Shown here: piece by piece, positions 46,065 to 54,633 of the stretch
Numbering within the stretch: position 1 is the first letter of the stretch
Layout of the letters: the number at the start of each line of letters is the position of its first letter
DNA from: an uncultured Pelagibacteraceae bacterium
GTDB taxonomy: Bacteria > Pseudomonadota > Alphaproteobacteria > Pelagibacterales > Pelagibacteraceae
Length of the DNA stretch: 61,423 bases
Assembly: GCA_902514745.1 (NCBI GenBank)
Contig: CABXRX010000003.1
Location: 1 to 61,423, forward strand
Direction of reading: 5' to 3'
The notes under the pieces: model-generated
Databases searched by the model: none
What the model was told of the DNA's origin: nothing
The model's input: only the letters and a program-made list of their open reading frames with translations
Program-made: the position numbers and the translations under genes

Positions 46065-46325
46065 ATGGCAAACACAAAATCAGCAATTAAGAGGATTAGA
46101 AGAATTTCTAAACAAACGGCAGTTAATAAGGCTAGAAAAAGTAGATTCAGAAACGCTTTAAAAAAAATGAACCTTTTAATAGATAATAATAAGAAAGACG
46201 AAGCACTTAAATTCTTGCCAAAATTGAATTCAGAACTGATGAAGATTGCAAAAACCGGTATTATTAAAAAGCAAAATGCTTCAAGAAATGTTTCTAGGAT
46301 TACAAAAAAGATTTCTGCAATTTAA
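46065..46325 (+). CDS. rpsT: 30S ribosomal protein S20
   Basis: 86 residues from ATG 46065. MANTKSAIKRIRRISKQTAVNKARKSR is the diagnostic S20 start (landmarks MANTKSAIKR, NKARKSR), so the longer open frame beginning inside mutM at 46002 is a false extension. It binds 16S rRNA helices. It lies 50 nt after the mutM stop. Confidence 0.97.
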   Translation: MANTKSAIKRIRRISKQTAVNKARKSRFRNALKKMNLLIDNNKKDEALKFLPKLNSELMKIAKTGIIKKQNASRNVSRITKKISAI

Positions 46326-46437
46326 ATCTATACACTTTCTACGATTGTCAACAAACAACCTCTAGTACTCACATCATATACTAAAACTATTTAAATAATT
46401 TACTATATCTAGATTTGGTAAATAAAAATTATTTTTT

Positions 46438-46479
46438 GATTCAATCTATAAACGATTCAATCTGTATTTGATTCAAAAT
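46438..46479 (+). repeat. Three 16-bp-period repeats containing GATTC upstream of dnaA
   Basis: GATTCAATCTATAAAC (46438), GATTCAATCTGTATTT (46454) and GATTCAAAAT (46470) are spaced exactly 16 bp. Each begins with GATTC, a GANTC site, the recognition sequence of the alphaproteobacterial cell-cycle methylase CcrM. In Caulobacter, GANTC methylation affects dnaA transcription; whether that applies here depends on a CcrM homologue outside this window. Confidence 0.75.
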
Positions 46480-46506
46480 AAAAAATAAAACAAAAAATTT
46501 TTTTTT

Positions 46507-46542
46507 AAAATAAAATCTACAATCATAGATTTTATTTTTTTT
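46507..46542 (+). terminator. AT-rich terminator hairpin between rpsT and dnaA
   Basis: AAAATAAAATCTA (46507-46519) and its exact complement (46526-46538) form a 13-bp stem around CAATCA, followed by T's to 46542. The stem has only two G-C pairs, so its strength is doubtful. It would terminate rpsT messages, 180 nt after the stop codon, or attenuate dnaA. Confidence 0.6.
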
Positions 46543-46608
46543 AAAAAAAAAATATTAAGTTGTTGCAAATTTATTTATTTAGTTCTAACTGAGATTTTCT
46601 TACTAGTT

Positions 46609-48033
46609 ATGAATAAACCTACAAATATTAATAATTTAAAAAGTTTTAAGTCAGAAAGTTTTGATTGGAAATTAGTTCAATCAGAAATGAAAAATAAGTT
46701 AGGGCTAGATATATATGAAAGTTGGTTAAAAAAAATTACTTTTGTAGACGAGTTTAATAACTATTTATTATTATCTGTTCCGACGAGATTTATTAGAGAC
46801 TGGATTACATCAAGATACTTGGATCAAATTTTACAGATAATCCGTTTATATAAAAAAGATATTATTAGAATTGAATTTAAGATAAATGACAAAAATACAA
46901 ATCAAAATTTAGAAAATACAAGTGATAATGATAGTATTCCTGATAGACATGAAAATATTTCATTTATAAAAGACTCTTATTTACAATATAATCGAATTGA
47001 TCCAAATAAAAGATTTGATAATTTTATTACTGGCACGAGCAATAAGCTTGCTTATGAAGCCTCATTAAAAGTTTCAGAAAATATATCTCATTATAACCCA
47101 CTTTATATTTATGGAGGTGTTGGGATGGGCAAGACCCATTTATTAAATTCAATTGGATTTGAACTTAAAAAAAATAACAAAGTAATGTTTATTGCAGCTG
47201 AGAGATTTATGTATCAATTTGTAAAATCAATCAAAGCTAATGATATGGTTAAGTTTAAGGAGTATTTTAGAAATACAGATATTTTATTAATTGATGATAT
47301 TCAATTTATAAGTGGCAAAGAGGCTATGCAGGAAGAATTCTTTCATACATTTAATGCGTTATTAGATAAAGGTTCGCAAATAATAGTATCAGCTGATAGA
47401 GCACCAAATAAACTATCCAGAATTCAAGATAGAATTAAATCAAGATTTTCTGGAGGCTTAGTTGTTGATATTCAAACACCAGATCTTGAACTTAGAAAAA
47501 AAATTGTTGAAAAGAAAACTGAAGAACTCAATAGTTTATATAAAGATCAACTGCATGTATCACAAGATATACTAGATTTTATAAGCACTGAAATCTCAAC
47601 AAGTGTTAGAGAGCTAGTTGGAGCAATAAATAGAATAGTTTCTTTTTCTAGAATTTACAATAAAGTTCCAAATTTAGCAGAAACCAAGGTTGTTTTAAAA
47701 GATTTGTTAAATTTAGCTGAAAATAAAGTAACAATAGATTTGATACAAACAACTGTTTGTAAATTTTTTAAGATTAGTAAAATTGAGATGCTTTCTTCGA
47801 GAAGATCAAGATATTTAGTTAGACCCAGACAGACTGCTATTTATTTAACTAAAATTTTAACATCAAAGTCTTTGCCTGAAATTGGAAGAGAATTTTCTAA
47901 TAGAGATCATACAACTATTATTCACTCTGTTAAAACTATTGAAAAAATTAAAGAAAAAGACCCAGAGATGTTAGAGAATATTAATAAACTAAAAAACCAT
48001 ATTTTATATAACAATAAACATAATGAAATTTAA
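46609..48033 (+). CDS. dnaA: Chromosomal replication initiator DnaA
   Basis: 474 residues. Domain I (1-80) is followed by a linker, the AAA+ core with Walker A GGVGMGKTH and Walker B ILLIDDIQF, and a C-terminal domain IV whose DnaA signature reads RDHTTIIHSVKTIE near residue 430. It melts the origin and starts replication. The dnaN start overlaps its last 11 nt, so the two are coupled. Confidence 0.98.
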   Translation: MNKPTNINNLKSFKSESFDWKLVQSEMKNKLGLDIYESWLKKITFVDEFNNYLLLSVPTRFIRDWITSRYLDQILQIIRLYKKDIIRIEFKINDKNTNQNLENTSDNDSIPDRHENISFIKDSYLQYNRIDPNKRFDNFITGTSNKLAYEASLKVSENISHYNPLYIYGGVGMGKTHLLNSIGFELKKNNKVMFIAAERFMYQFVKSIKANDMVKFKEYFRNTDILLIDDIQFISGKEAMQEEFFHTFNALLDKGSQIIVSADRAPNKLSRIQDRIKSRFSGGLVVDIQTPDLELRKKIVEKKTEELNSLYKDQLHVSQDILDFISTEISTSVRELVGAINRIVSFSRIYNKVPNLAETKVVLKDLLNLAENKVTIDLIQTTVCKFFKISKIEMLSSRRSRYLVRPRQTAIYLTKILTSKSLPEIGREFSNRDHTTIIHSVKTIEKIKEKDPEMLENINKLKNHILYNNKHNEI

Positions 48034-49135
48034 TGTAAACCAACAAGATCTTCAGCAAGCACTTAATTATTGTCAGGGTGTAATTGAAAAGAGAAGTACA
48101 CTTCCAATATTATCTAACATTTTATTAGATGCTAACAATTCTAAATTAACAATAACTGCTACGGATTTAGATTTAATATTTATTCACCAGCTTAATAACG
48201 TTGAGATTATAGAAGAAGGCAAAACAACAACTACTTCATCAATAATGTATGATATAATCAGAAAATTCTCCTCTGGTAAAAAAATTAACTTATCTTTGAC
48301 TGATATAAGTAAATTACAAGTTGAGTCTGAAAAATCGATTTTTAATTTAAATTGTATTAGTGCAACAGAATTTCCACTTACAGATGAAAATTTTAATCAA
48401 AATGAATTTATAATTAAATCTAAGCAACTTTTAAAACTCTTAAATAAATGTAAATTTTCGGTTTCTAATGATGAAACAAGACATTATTTAAGTGGGATTT
48501 ACTTTCATCAAACAGAAGTAGAAGATAAAAATTATTTAACTGCTGCTGCAACAGATAGCCATCGGATGTCTATTTCAAAAATAAGATTAGATCAAAAAAT
48601 CGATTTTGAACCCATCATTTTACCAAAAAAAACTATTTTTCAACTATGTTCGTTATTGGACAGTTATGATGGGGACGTTAAAGTTTCTAACATTAAATCT
48701 AAAATAAAATTTGAATTGAACAATAGTGTTTTGATATCAAAGCTTATTGATGGAAAATTTCCTAATTATATTCAAGTAATACCAAAAAATAATCAAAAAA
48801 AACTAGAAATAGATTTAAAATTATTTTTAAATTCTGTTGATAGAGTTGCCTCAGTTTCTTTAGATAAAAAAGACGGAGTTAAATTTAATTTATCAAAAGA
48901 TAAATTAGACCTTTCAGTTAATAATACTAATAGTGGTGATGGCAAAGAGACTTTAAATGTAAAATTTGATAGTGACCTAGAAATAAGTTTTAATTCAAGA
49001 TACTTAATAGATGTTGCTTCACAGTTAGATGGAGAAAGAGTTGAAATATTTTTTAATGACACTGGATCACCAGCTTTAATTAAAGACCCAGTAGATTTTG
49101 ATAGTATTTTTGTAGTGATGCCTATGAAGGGCTAA
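48023..49135 (+). CDS. dnaN: DNA polymerase III sliding clamp (beta subunit)
   Basis: 370 residues made of three clamp domains. VIEKRSTLPILSNILL begins domain I, AATDSHRM is in domain II, and the C-terminal VVMPMK is the clamp's hydrophobic pocket region. It tethers polymerases to DNA. No recF follows; the next gene is plsC on the other strand, whose stop overlaps by 4 nt (CTAA). Confidence 0.98.
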   Translation: MKFNVNQQDLQQALNYCQGVIEKRSTLPILSNILLDANNSKLTITATDLDLIFIHQLNNVEIIEEGKTTTTSSIMYDIIRKFSSGKKINLSLTDISKLQVESEKSIFNLNCISATEFPLTDENFNQNEFIIKSKQLLKLLNKCKFSVSNDETRHYLSGIYFHQTEVEDKNYLTAAATDSHRMSISKIRLDQKIDFEPIILPKKTIFQLCSLLDSYDGDVKVSNIKSKIKFELNNSVLISKLIDGKFPNYIQVIPKNNQKKLEIDLKLFLNSVDRVASVSLDKKDGVKFNLSKDKLDLSVNNTNSGDGKETLNVKFDSDLEISFNSRYLIDVASQLDGERVEIFFNDTGSPALIKDPVDFDSIFVVMPMKG

Positions 49136-49833
49136 TTCAACAAATCAAGCTCTTGGTAAATATTATTTTCTAAAATTTTAATAAATTCTTCTTTTGAATG
49201 ACCTGCTATTATAGGTTTTAAAATTGAAATAGTTATTATTTTATTGCTATTCTTTTGACCTTTTTTTGGCCACACATAACCAGAATTAATAGCAACTGGC
49301 TGACAAGAAATTTTTAATTCTTCATAAATTCTTGATGCACCTTTTTTAAAAGGAGGCCTCTCATTTGGTAAAACTCTTGTACCTTGAGGGAAGATTATTA
49401 ATGGCCTGTCAGAGTCTTTAATTATTTTAGTTATATATTGAAAAAATCCCAAGTTATCTTTGGTAACTTTATTTCTTTTAATTGATATTGATCCAATCTT
49501 TTTTAGATACCAACCAAAAATTGGAATTAAAAGTAATTCTTTTTTTAAAATAAAAACTGGTGAATTAAAAATAGTTTGTAGATAAAATGTTTCAAACATT
49601 GATTGATGAGATGCAGCAATAAAGAACTTCTCATTATCCAGAATATTTTCTCTACCTTTAATTATAATTTTAGTAGATAAAAATAATTTTAGACAAAAAC
49701 TTGTCCAATAACCCATTAATTTTCCGGCAAATAAAACAACTTTTTGAGGTAAAAAAAAAGCTGGCAAAAAAATTAATGAAATAAATATTATTCCAGTAAA
49801 AAAGAAAATTGAAAATATAAAGTTTCTAATCAT
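49132..49833 (-). CDS. plsC: 1-acyl-sn-glycerol-3-phosphate acyltransferase
   Basis: 233 residues from ATG 49833; a TTG three codons upstream (49842) is the alternative. The N-terminus is a membrane segment. The acyltransferase motifs are ASHQSMFET, an Hx4E variant where the usual motif is Hx4D, and IIFPQGTR. It makes phosphatidic acid. It lies 12 nt downstream of lysA, so lptM-lysA-plsC read as one run. Confidence 0.9.
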   Translation of the reverse strand: MIRNFIFSIFFFTGIIFISLIFLPAFFLPQKVVLFAGKLMGYWTSFCLKLFLSTKIIIKGRENILDNEKFFIAASHQSMFETFYLQTIFNSPVFILKKELLLIPIFGWYLKKIGSISIKRNKVTKDNLGFFQYITKIIKDSDRPLIIFPQGTRVLPNERPPFKKGASRIYEELKISCQPVAINSGYVWPKKGQKNSNKIITISILKPIIAGHSKEEFIKILENNIYQELDLLN

Positions 49834-49845
49834 TATTATCAAAAG

Positions 49846-51060
49846 CTACATCAAGTCAGTGTGCTTTTGTCTTTTTTTAATAACTTTAATTTTTGATCCT
49901 TCAATCAATAGTTCTGCAGGTTTAGGTCTTAAATTATAATTTGAACTTAGTGACATTCCATACGCACCAACATCACACATAATAATAATATCATTTTCTT
50001 TTAATTTTTGAAATTTTTTTAGTGAAGTAAATTTGTCTGTACTCTCACAAATAGGACCTACAAATTCATATATTTTTTTTGAAATCTGATTTCTTTTTAT
50101 TGAGGGTAATATTTTGTGAATAGCTCCGTATAGAGCAGGTCTCATTAAGTCATTCATAGCTGCATCTAGAATAACAAAATCTTTTTTATCATTTTCCTTA
50201 ATATAAATAACTTTAGAAATCAGATAACCTACATTTCCAACTATAGACCTTCCTGGCTCAAAAATTATTTTTGATGAATTTTTTTTTAAAAATTTTTTAA
50301 TAGCAATATTGTATTTACTATAATTAAGTTTTTTACTATTATCTTCATAGGAAATTCCCATTCCTCCACCTAAATCAATAAATTTAAATTTGTGATTAGT
50401 TTTAACAATTATTTTATCAATGGTGTGAAGCATTTTTTCATATGGTTTATAGTCTAAAATTTGACTTCCTATATGAACACTTAAACATTCTAGATTAATA
50501 TTTTTTGATTTTTTGCAATAGTTAACAAGTTGTAAAAATGTTTTTTCATTTACACCAAACTTATTTTCTTTTTTACCAGTTGAAATTTGACTTAAAGTTT
50601 TCGCATCTGTGTTAGGATTTAATCTAATACCAATTTGGATTTTCCTTTTTTTTATTTTGGCTATTCTATCAATTTCTCTTATTTCACTTTTAGACTCTGC
50701 ATTTATTAATAATATTTTTTTATCGATAGCATAATTTATTTCGTTTGATGTTTTGCCTACACCTGAAAAAACAATTTTTTTTGGATTTATACCAGCTTTT
50801 AGAGCCATCATAAGTTCACCCATCGATACAACATCTGCTCCCAAACCAAATTTTTTAATCTCTCTGATTAGATTCAAATTTGTATTAGATTTAATTGCAA
50901 AACAAATTAGAGGTGAAAAAGTTTTAAAATTTTTTTTAAAATTATTAATATTTTTTTTTAATTGACTATAAGAGTAACAATAAGTTGGCGTATTGAATTT
51001 CTTTGCAATATCATGAATTTTTACATTCTCAATTGTTAGTTTTTTTTTTATATATTTCAT
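49846..51060 (-). CDS. lysA: Diaminopimelate decarboxylase
   Basis: 404 residues, alanine-racemase-fold PLP enzyme. The PLP Lys lies in CFAIKSNTN, the glycine-rich loop in DLGGGMGISYE, and the catalytic Cys region in GPICESTD. It makes lysine from meso-DAP, the last step of the pathway that starts with dapB (5512). The ATG overlaps the lptM stop (TAATG). Note: lptM is easily missed in the 130-nt space between lysA and argH. Confidence 0.97.
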   Translation of the reverse strand: MKYIKKKLTIENVKIHDIAKKFNTPTYCYSYSQLKKNINNFKKNFKTFSPLICFAIKSNTNLNLIREIKKFGLGADVVSMGELMMALKAGINPKKIVFSGVGKTSNEINYAIDKKILLINAESKSEIREIDRIAKIKKRKIQIGIRLNPNTDAKTLSQISTGKKENKFGVNEKTFLQLVNYCKKSKNINLECLSVHIGSQILDYKPYEKMLHTIDKIIVKTNHKFKFIDLGGGMGISYEDNSKKLNYSKYNIAIKKFLKKNSSKIIFEPGRSIVGNVGYLISKVIYIKENDKKDFVILDAAMNDLMRPALYGAIHKILPSIKRNQISKKIYEFVGPICESTDKFTSLKKFQKLKENDIIIMCDVGAYGMSLSSNYNLRPKPAELLIEGSKIKVIKKRQKHTDLM

Positions 51061-51194
51061 TAAGCCTTATTTGTAAGGTTTGTAAACATTTCGACTTTTT
51101 GTTCTGGTTCTTCATATAAAGGAGGTCCTTTTTTCCCACAAGATATTGTTAGTAGGCAACAAATCAAAAAGGTAAAGATAATTTTTTTAATCAT
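51060..51194 (-). CDS. lptM: LptM-like small lipoprotein (YifL type)
   Basis: 44 residues. A lipoprotein signal MIKKIIFTFLICCLLTISC leads to the lipidated Cys19, followed by GKKGPPLY, the (C)GxKGPLxxP hallmark of LptM/YifL, a lipoprotein that in E. coli helps the disulfide maturation of LptD. The gene is translation-coupled at both ends: its ATG overlaps the argH stop (ATGA), and its TAA overlaps the lysA ATG (TAATG). The family call is from the motif only. Confidence 0.85.
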   Translation of the reverse strand: MIKKIIFTFLICCLLTISCGKKGPPLYEEPEQKVEMFTNLTNKA

Positions 51195-52582
51195 TTTTGT
51201 TTCTTGTACTTCATTATCATTTTTTTGATATTATCAAAAGCTGTTCCTCCATAGGATTTTTTTGAATTAACAGAATTCTTTAAATCAAACACATTTAAAA
51301 CATCGTTAGTTAGTTTGGGCTCAATTTTTTTTAAATCCTCTAAACTTAACTCATTAAGTTTCTTTTTCTTTTTTTCAGCCAAATTAACTACGGAGGCTGT
51401 TTTTTGATAAGCTTTTCTGAAAGACATTGAATGATTTTTTACAAGATAATCTGCTAAATCCGTTGCAGTGATATATCCAGAGTTAGCCAGCTGAAGCATA
51501 TTTTTTTTATTAGCGTTAGAATTTTTTAATATTTCATCAAAAATTTTTAGACAATTTATTAAAGTATCATATGATTTAAAAACAAGCTCCTTATCGTCTT
51601 GAAGATCTTTAAAGTAAGATAGCGGAAGACCTTTTAAAATTGTGAGCATTGAAAATAGGTTTCCATAACTACTTCCAGATTTTCCTCTTAAATATTCTAA
51701 TAAATCAGGATTTTTTTTCTGAGGCATTATTGATGATCCAGTTACAATTTTATCTGAAAGGTTAATTAGTTTAAAGCCATCTGAGCTCCAAATAATAAGT
51801 TCTTCTGCAATTCTTGAAATATGCATTGAACAAACTGAAATACTGTATAAAAAATCTAAAACAAAATCTCTATCGGAAACGGTATCAATTGAATTGTTTG
51901 TTGGTTTTTTAAATCCAAGTTTTTTACTCGTATAATTTCTATCTATATTGAAAGAAGTTCCTGTTAGTGCAGCTACACCTAAAGGATTTTCATTCAAACC
52001 ATCTAAATTATTTATAAACCTTTTCTTATCTCTACTAAACATTTCAACATAAGCCATAAGATAATGAGCAAAAGAAATAGCTTGCGCATTCTTAAGATGT
52101 GTAAAACCAGGCATAATAGTATCTATATTTTTTTCTGCTAATTTTAATGTACTATTAATTACTTTATCTAAATTAAGACTAATCTCTTTAATTGAAGATC
52201 TTATCCAAATTTTAAAGTCTGTAATTACTTGATCATTTCTGGACCTTGCTGTGTGAACGTAACCTGCTTCTTCTCCAATTATTTGGAAAAGTCTTTTTTC
52301 TATATTCATATGAATATCTTCATATTTTTTGTTAAACTCAAATTTTTTATTATTAATTTCTTTTTCTATCTTTGTAAGACCATAGATTATTTTATTTTTA
52401 ATTTTGAAAGAGATTATTTTTTGTTTAAACAACATCTCAACATGAGCAATTGATCCTTGAATATCTTCTTTATAAAGTCGTCTATCAATATCAATTGAAT
52501 TGCCAACTTTTTGAAATAAGGATGATGAATTTTTTTTTATACGAGTGCTCCATATTGCTTGGTTGTTTTTATTTTTTGTCAT
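51191..52582 (-). CDS. argH: Argininosuccinate lyase
   Basis: 463 residues. The superfamily signature GSSIMPQKKNPD is at about 283-294, with EAGYVHTARSRNDQV near 105-120. It releases arginine and fumarate in arginine synthesis. Its stop overlaps lptM. The divergent neighbour is a TlpA-like thioredoxin, the usual alphaproteobacterial arrangement. Confidence 0.98.
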   Translation of the reverse strand: MTKNKNNQAIWSTRIKKNSSSLFQKVGNSIDIDRRLYKEDIQGSIAHVEMLFKQKIISFKIKNKIIYGLTKIEKEINNKKFEFNKKYEDIHMNIEKRLFQIIGEEAGYVHTARSRNDQVITDFKIWIRSSIKEISLNLDKVINSTLKLAEKNIDTIMPGFTHLKNAQAISFAHYLMAYVEMFSRDKKRFINNLDGLNENPLGVAALTGTSFNIDRNYTSKKLGFKKPTNNSIDTVSDRDFVLDFLYSISVCSMHISRIAEELIIWSSDGFKLINLSDKIVTGSSIMPQKKNPDLLEYLRGKSGSSYGNLFSMLTILKGLPLSYFKDLQDDKELVFKSYDTLINCLKIFDEILKNSNANKKNMLQLANSGYITATDLADYLVKNHSMSFRKAYQKTASVVNLAEKKKKKLNELSLEDLKKIEPKLTNDVLNVFDLKNSVNSKKSYGGTAFDNIKKMIMKYKKQK

Positions 52583-52606
52583 GATATTTAATTATAACTA
52601 TTTAAC

Positions 52607-53116
52607 ATGAGATTTTTAATATTATTTATTTTTTTGACAACAAATGTCCTTGCTAATGATGTATCTGAAATAAAAAATATTGTCATTCATAAAGATCAAA
52701 AAGTCTATGATAATGTTATTTTTTTAGATAAAAATGATAAAAAAATTAACATTGAAGAATTTAATGGAAATTTACTTTTATTAAATTTTTGGGCAACCTG
52801 GTGTGAGCCATGTAAAGAAGAGATGCCATCATTAGACAGACTTCAAATTAATAAAAATTTGAGTAATTTAAAAATTTTTGCAATTAATATTTCTAGAGAA
52901 AGTAAAAAAAAAGTTGATATTTTTTTTAAAGATTTAAATATTAAAAATTTTGATCCATATTTTGATTCACCAACAACTCTAGCAAAAATATTTTCTTTAC
53001 GTGGAGTTCCAACTTCAATCCTTATAGATAAAGAGGGAAAAGAATTTGCTAGAATTATAGGGTCAATAAATTTTGATGATAAAAAATTTATAAATTGGCT
53101 TAAAACTTATAATTAG
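52607..53116 (+). CDS. TlpA/ResA-like thiol-disulfide oxidoreductase
   Basis: 169 residues with a signal peptide (1-16, ending VLA). The thioredoxin fold has FWATWCEPCKEEMP (CxxC), with GVPTSILIDKEG containing the cis-Pro. TlpA-type proteins keep heme or copper-center cysteines reduced in the periplasm during cytochrome maturation. Divergent from argH; the stop overlaps the HIG1-type gene by 4 nt (TTAG). Confidence 0.92.
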   Translation: MRFLILFIFLTTNVLANDVSEIKNIVIHKDQKVYDNVIFLDKNDKKINIEEFNGNLLLLNFWATWCEPCKEEMPSLDRLQINKNLSNLKIFAINISRESKKKVDIFFKDLNIKNFDPYFDSPTTLAKIFSLRGVPTSILIDKEGKEFARIIGSINFDDKKFINWLKTYN

Positions 53117-53316
53117 TTTTTAAAAAAATAAGCAAATCCAACCAGAACAAGTATCGCTATAAACTGAAGAAGAACTCTTAGCTGCATTAATTTATTTGAG
53201 TATTTTTTACTAGTTTCTCCTCCTTTAAAAAGAGTTCCAATCCCTAAGATTAAAACAATTCCGACCGCTATTAGAAGAACTATGGAGAGTATTTTAACAA
53301 ATATTCCTGAAATCAT
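53113..53316 (-). CDS. HIG1-type twin transmembrane protein
   Basis: 67 residues: two hydrophobic segments (about 5-28 and 46-64) joined by a Lys/Ser-rich loop (GGETSKKYSNKLM), followed by the QLRVLLQ element like the HIG1 (hypoxia-induced gene) domain. Mitochondrial and alphaproteobacterial members associate with cytochrome oxidase. No neighbour confirms this. Short, so confidence is modest. Confidence 0.7.
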   Translation of the reverse strand: MISGIFVKILSIVLLIAVGIVLILGIGTLFKGGETSKKYSNKLMQLRVLLQFIAILVLVGFAYFFKN

Positions 53317-53365
53317 ATAAATATTGTAGATTGTTTTAAAAAATAAAAAACATAATTAATCAACT

Positions 53366-54016
53366 ATGACATTTTGCCTAGATTCAATAATAATAAAGCC
53401 TGAAGAAGGCGTAGAAATAAAATATGCTATTATTTTACTTCATGGATATGGAGGAGATGCCAAAGATATAAGTATGTTAACTTTAAATTGGAAAAGACAC
53501 ATGCCAAATACAGTTTTTATTTGTCCAAATGGACACGAGACCTGCACTATAAATCCTACAGGATTTCAATGGTTTGATCTTACCAATGATGATATTAATT
53601 ATATCATTGATCAATCAATTAAAGCTGAAAATAAGATTAAAATATTTATTAATGAGATAAAAAAAGAATTTAATCTAAAAAATAATCAAATATGTTTGTC
53701 AGGTTTTAGCCAAGGTTGTATGATGTCATTAAATGTTGGATTAACGTCTGAAGAAAAATTTTCTTGTATTGTAGGATTTTCTGGAAAAATAATTGATAAA
53801 AATAATTTAAAAACAAGAATAAAAAATTCTACTGATACTTTATTGATTCATGGTGACGCAGATCAAGTTGTAACTTCGACATATCTTTTGGAGGCAAAAG
53901 ATTTTTTAATTAGAAACAATGTTGAAGTTGAAACACTTTTGATAAAAAATTGTGATCATCATATTCCTATAGAGGCTTCAAGTACAGCTCTTAATTATAT
54001 TTTAAAAAAAAATTAA
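53366..54016 (+). CDS. Carboxylesterase/phospholipase-type alpha/beta hydrolase
   Basis: 216 residues. The catalytic triad is visible: Ser in LSGFSQGCMM, Asp in HGDADQVV, and His in NCDHHIP. ILLHGYGGDAKD gives the oxyanion region. This is the YpfH/acyl-protein-thioesterase-like group. Substrate unknown. No signal peptide. Confidence 0.85.
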   Translation: MTFCLDSIIIKPEEGVEIKYAIILLHGYGGDAKDISMLTLNWKRHMPNTVFICPNGHETCTINPTGFQWFDLTNDDINYIIDQSIKAENKIKIFINEIKKEFNLKNNQICLSGFSQGCMMSLNVGLTSEEKFSCIVGFSGKIIDKNNLKTRIKNSTDTLLIHGDADQVVTSTYLLEAKDFLIRNNVEVETLLIKNCDHHIPIEASSTALNYILKKN

Positions 54017-54063
54017 GATCTCTTATTATTGATAAAATTGTTTAAGTAAGTTAAAAATACTTA

Positions 54064-54633
54064 ATGAATAATTTTATTGAAGAAAATACCTCACTAGAAA
54101 AGTGTCCAGCCTTAGTTCTCAACGCTGATTATAGACCACTAAGTTATTATCCTTTATCTTTATGGTCCTGGCAAGATACTGTAAAATCTGTTTTCCTAGA
54201 TAGAGTGATAATTGTAAGTAATTATGACAGAATTATAAGAAGTCCATCATTTAATATGCAATTACCAAGTGTTATTGCGCTTAAAGATTATATCGTTCCA
54301 CAAACAAGACCTAGCTTTACAAGGTTTAATGTATTTTTGAGAGATAAATTTTCTTGTCAATATTGTGGAGGTAGCGAGGAGCTCACTTTTGATCATTTGT
54401 TGCCAAGATCGAAAGGTGGCCAGACGAATTGGGATAATGTTGTGACAGCATGCTCCGCATGTAATGTAAAAAAAGGTGGTAAATTATTAAAAAACTCGGA
54501 TATGAAACTCAATCAATATCCCTATCGTCCATCAACTGAGGATTTGCATAAAAATGGTAAAAATTTTCCTCCTAATTATTTACATAAAAGCTGGATGGAT
54601 TATTTATATTGGGATGTTGAATTGGAAGCCTAG
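54064..54633 (+). CDS. HNH endonuclease domain protein
   Basis: 189 residues. The zinc/HNH region has FSCQYCGG, DHLLPRSKGGQTNWDNVVTACSACNVKKGG (landmarks DH, N, CxxCN). The N-terminal ALVLNADYRPLSYYPLSLWSW is typical of the alphaproteobacterial HNH group of unknown role. No restriction-modification neighbours. Its stop overlaps coq7 by 4 nt (CTAG, TAG on both strands). Confidence 0.88.
   Translation: MNNFIEENTSLEKCPALVLNADYRPLSYYPLSLWSWQDTVKSVFLDRVIIVSNYDRIIRSPSFNMQLPSVIALKDYIVPQTRPSFTRFNVFLRDKFSCQYCGGSEELTFDHLLPRSKGGQTNWDNVVTACSACNVKKGGKLLKNSDMKLNQYPYRPSTEDLHKNGKNFPPNYLHKSWMDYLYWDVELEA

Larger units (their letters stand above)
46326..46608 (+). promoter_or_regulatory. rpsT-dnaA spacer (283 nt)
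   Basis: This is the longest spacer in the window. It holds no ORF that I can support. It contains three repeats with GATTC at 46438, 46454 and 46470, a terminator-like hairpin at 46507-46538, and TTGTTGCAAA at 46560-46569, which also occurs at 433-442 upstream of the porin. I find no classical DnaA box (TTATNCACA), so calling an origin here is not supported. Confidence 0.5.

Noticed and set aside
46326-46608. Chromosomal origin next to dnaA
   Set aside because: No TTATNCACA-type boxes could be found, and in alphaproteobacteria the origin is often away from dnaA. The AT-rich hairpin is better read as a terminator. Whole-genome GC skew would be needed.
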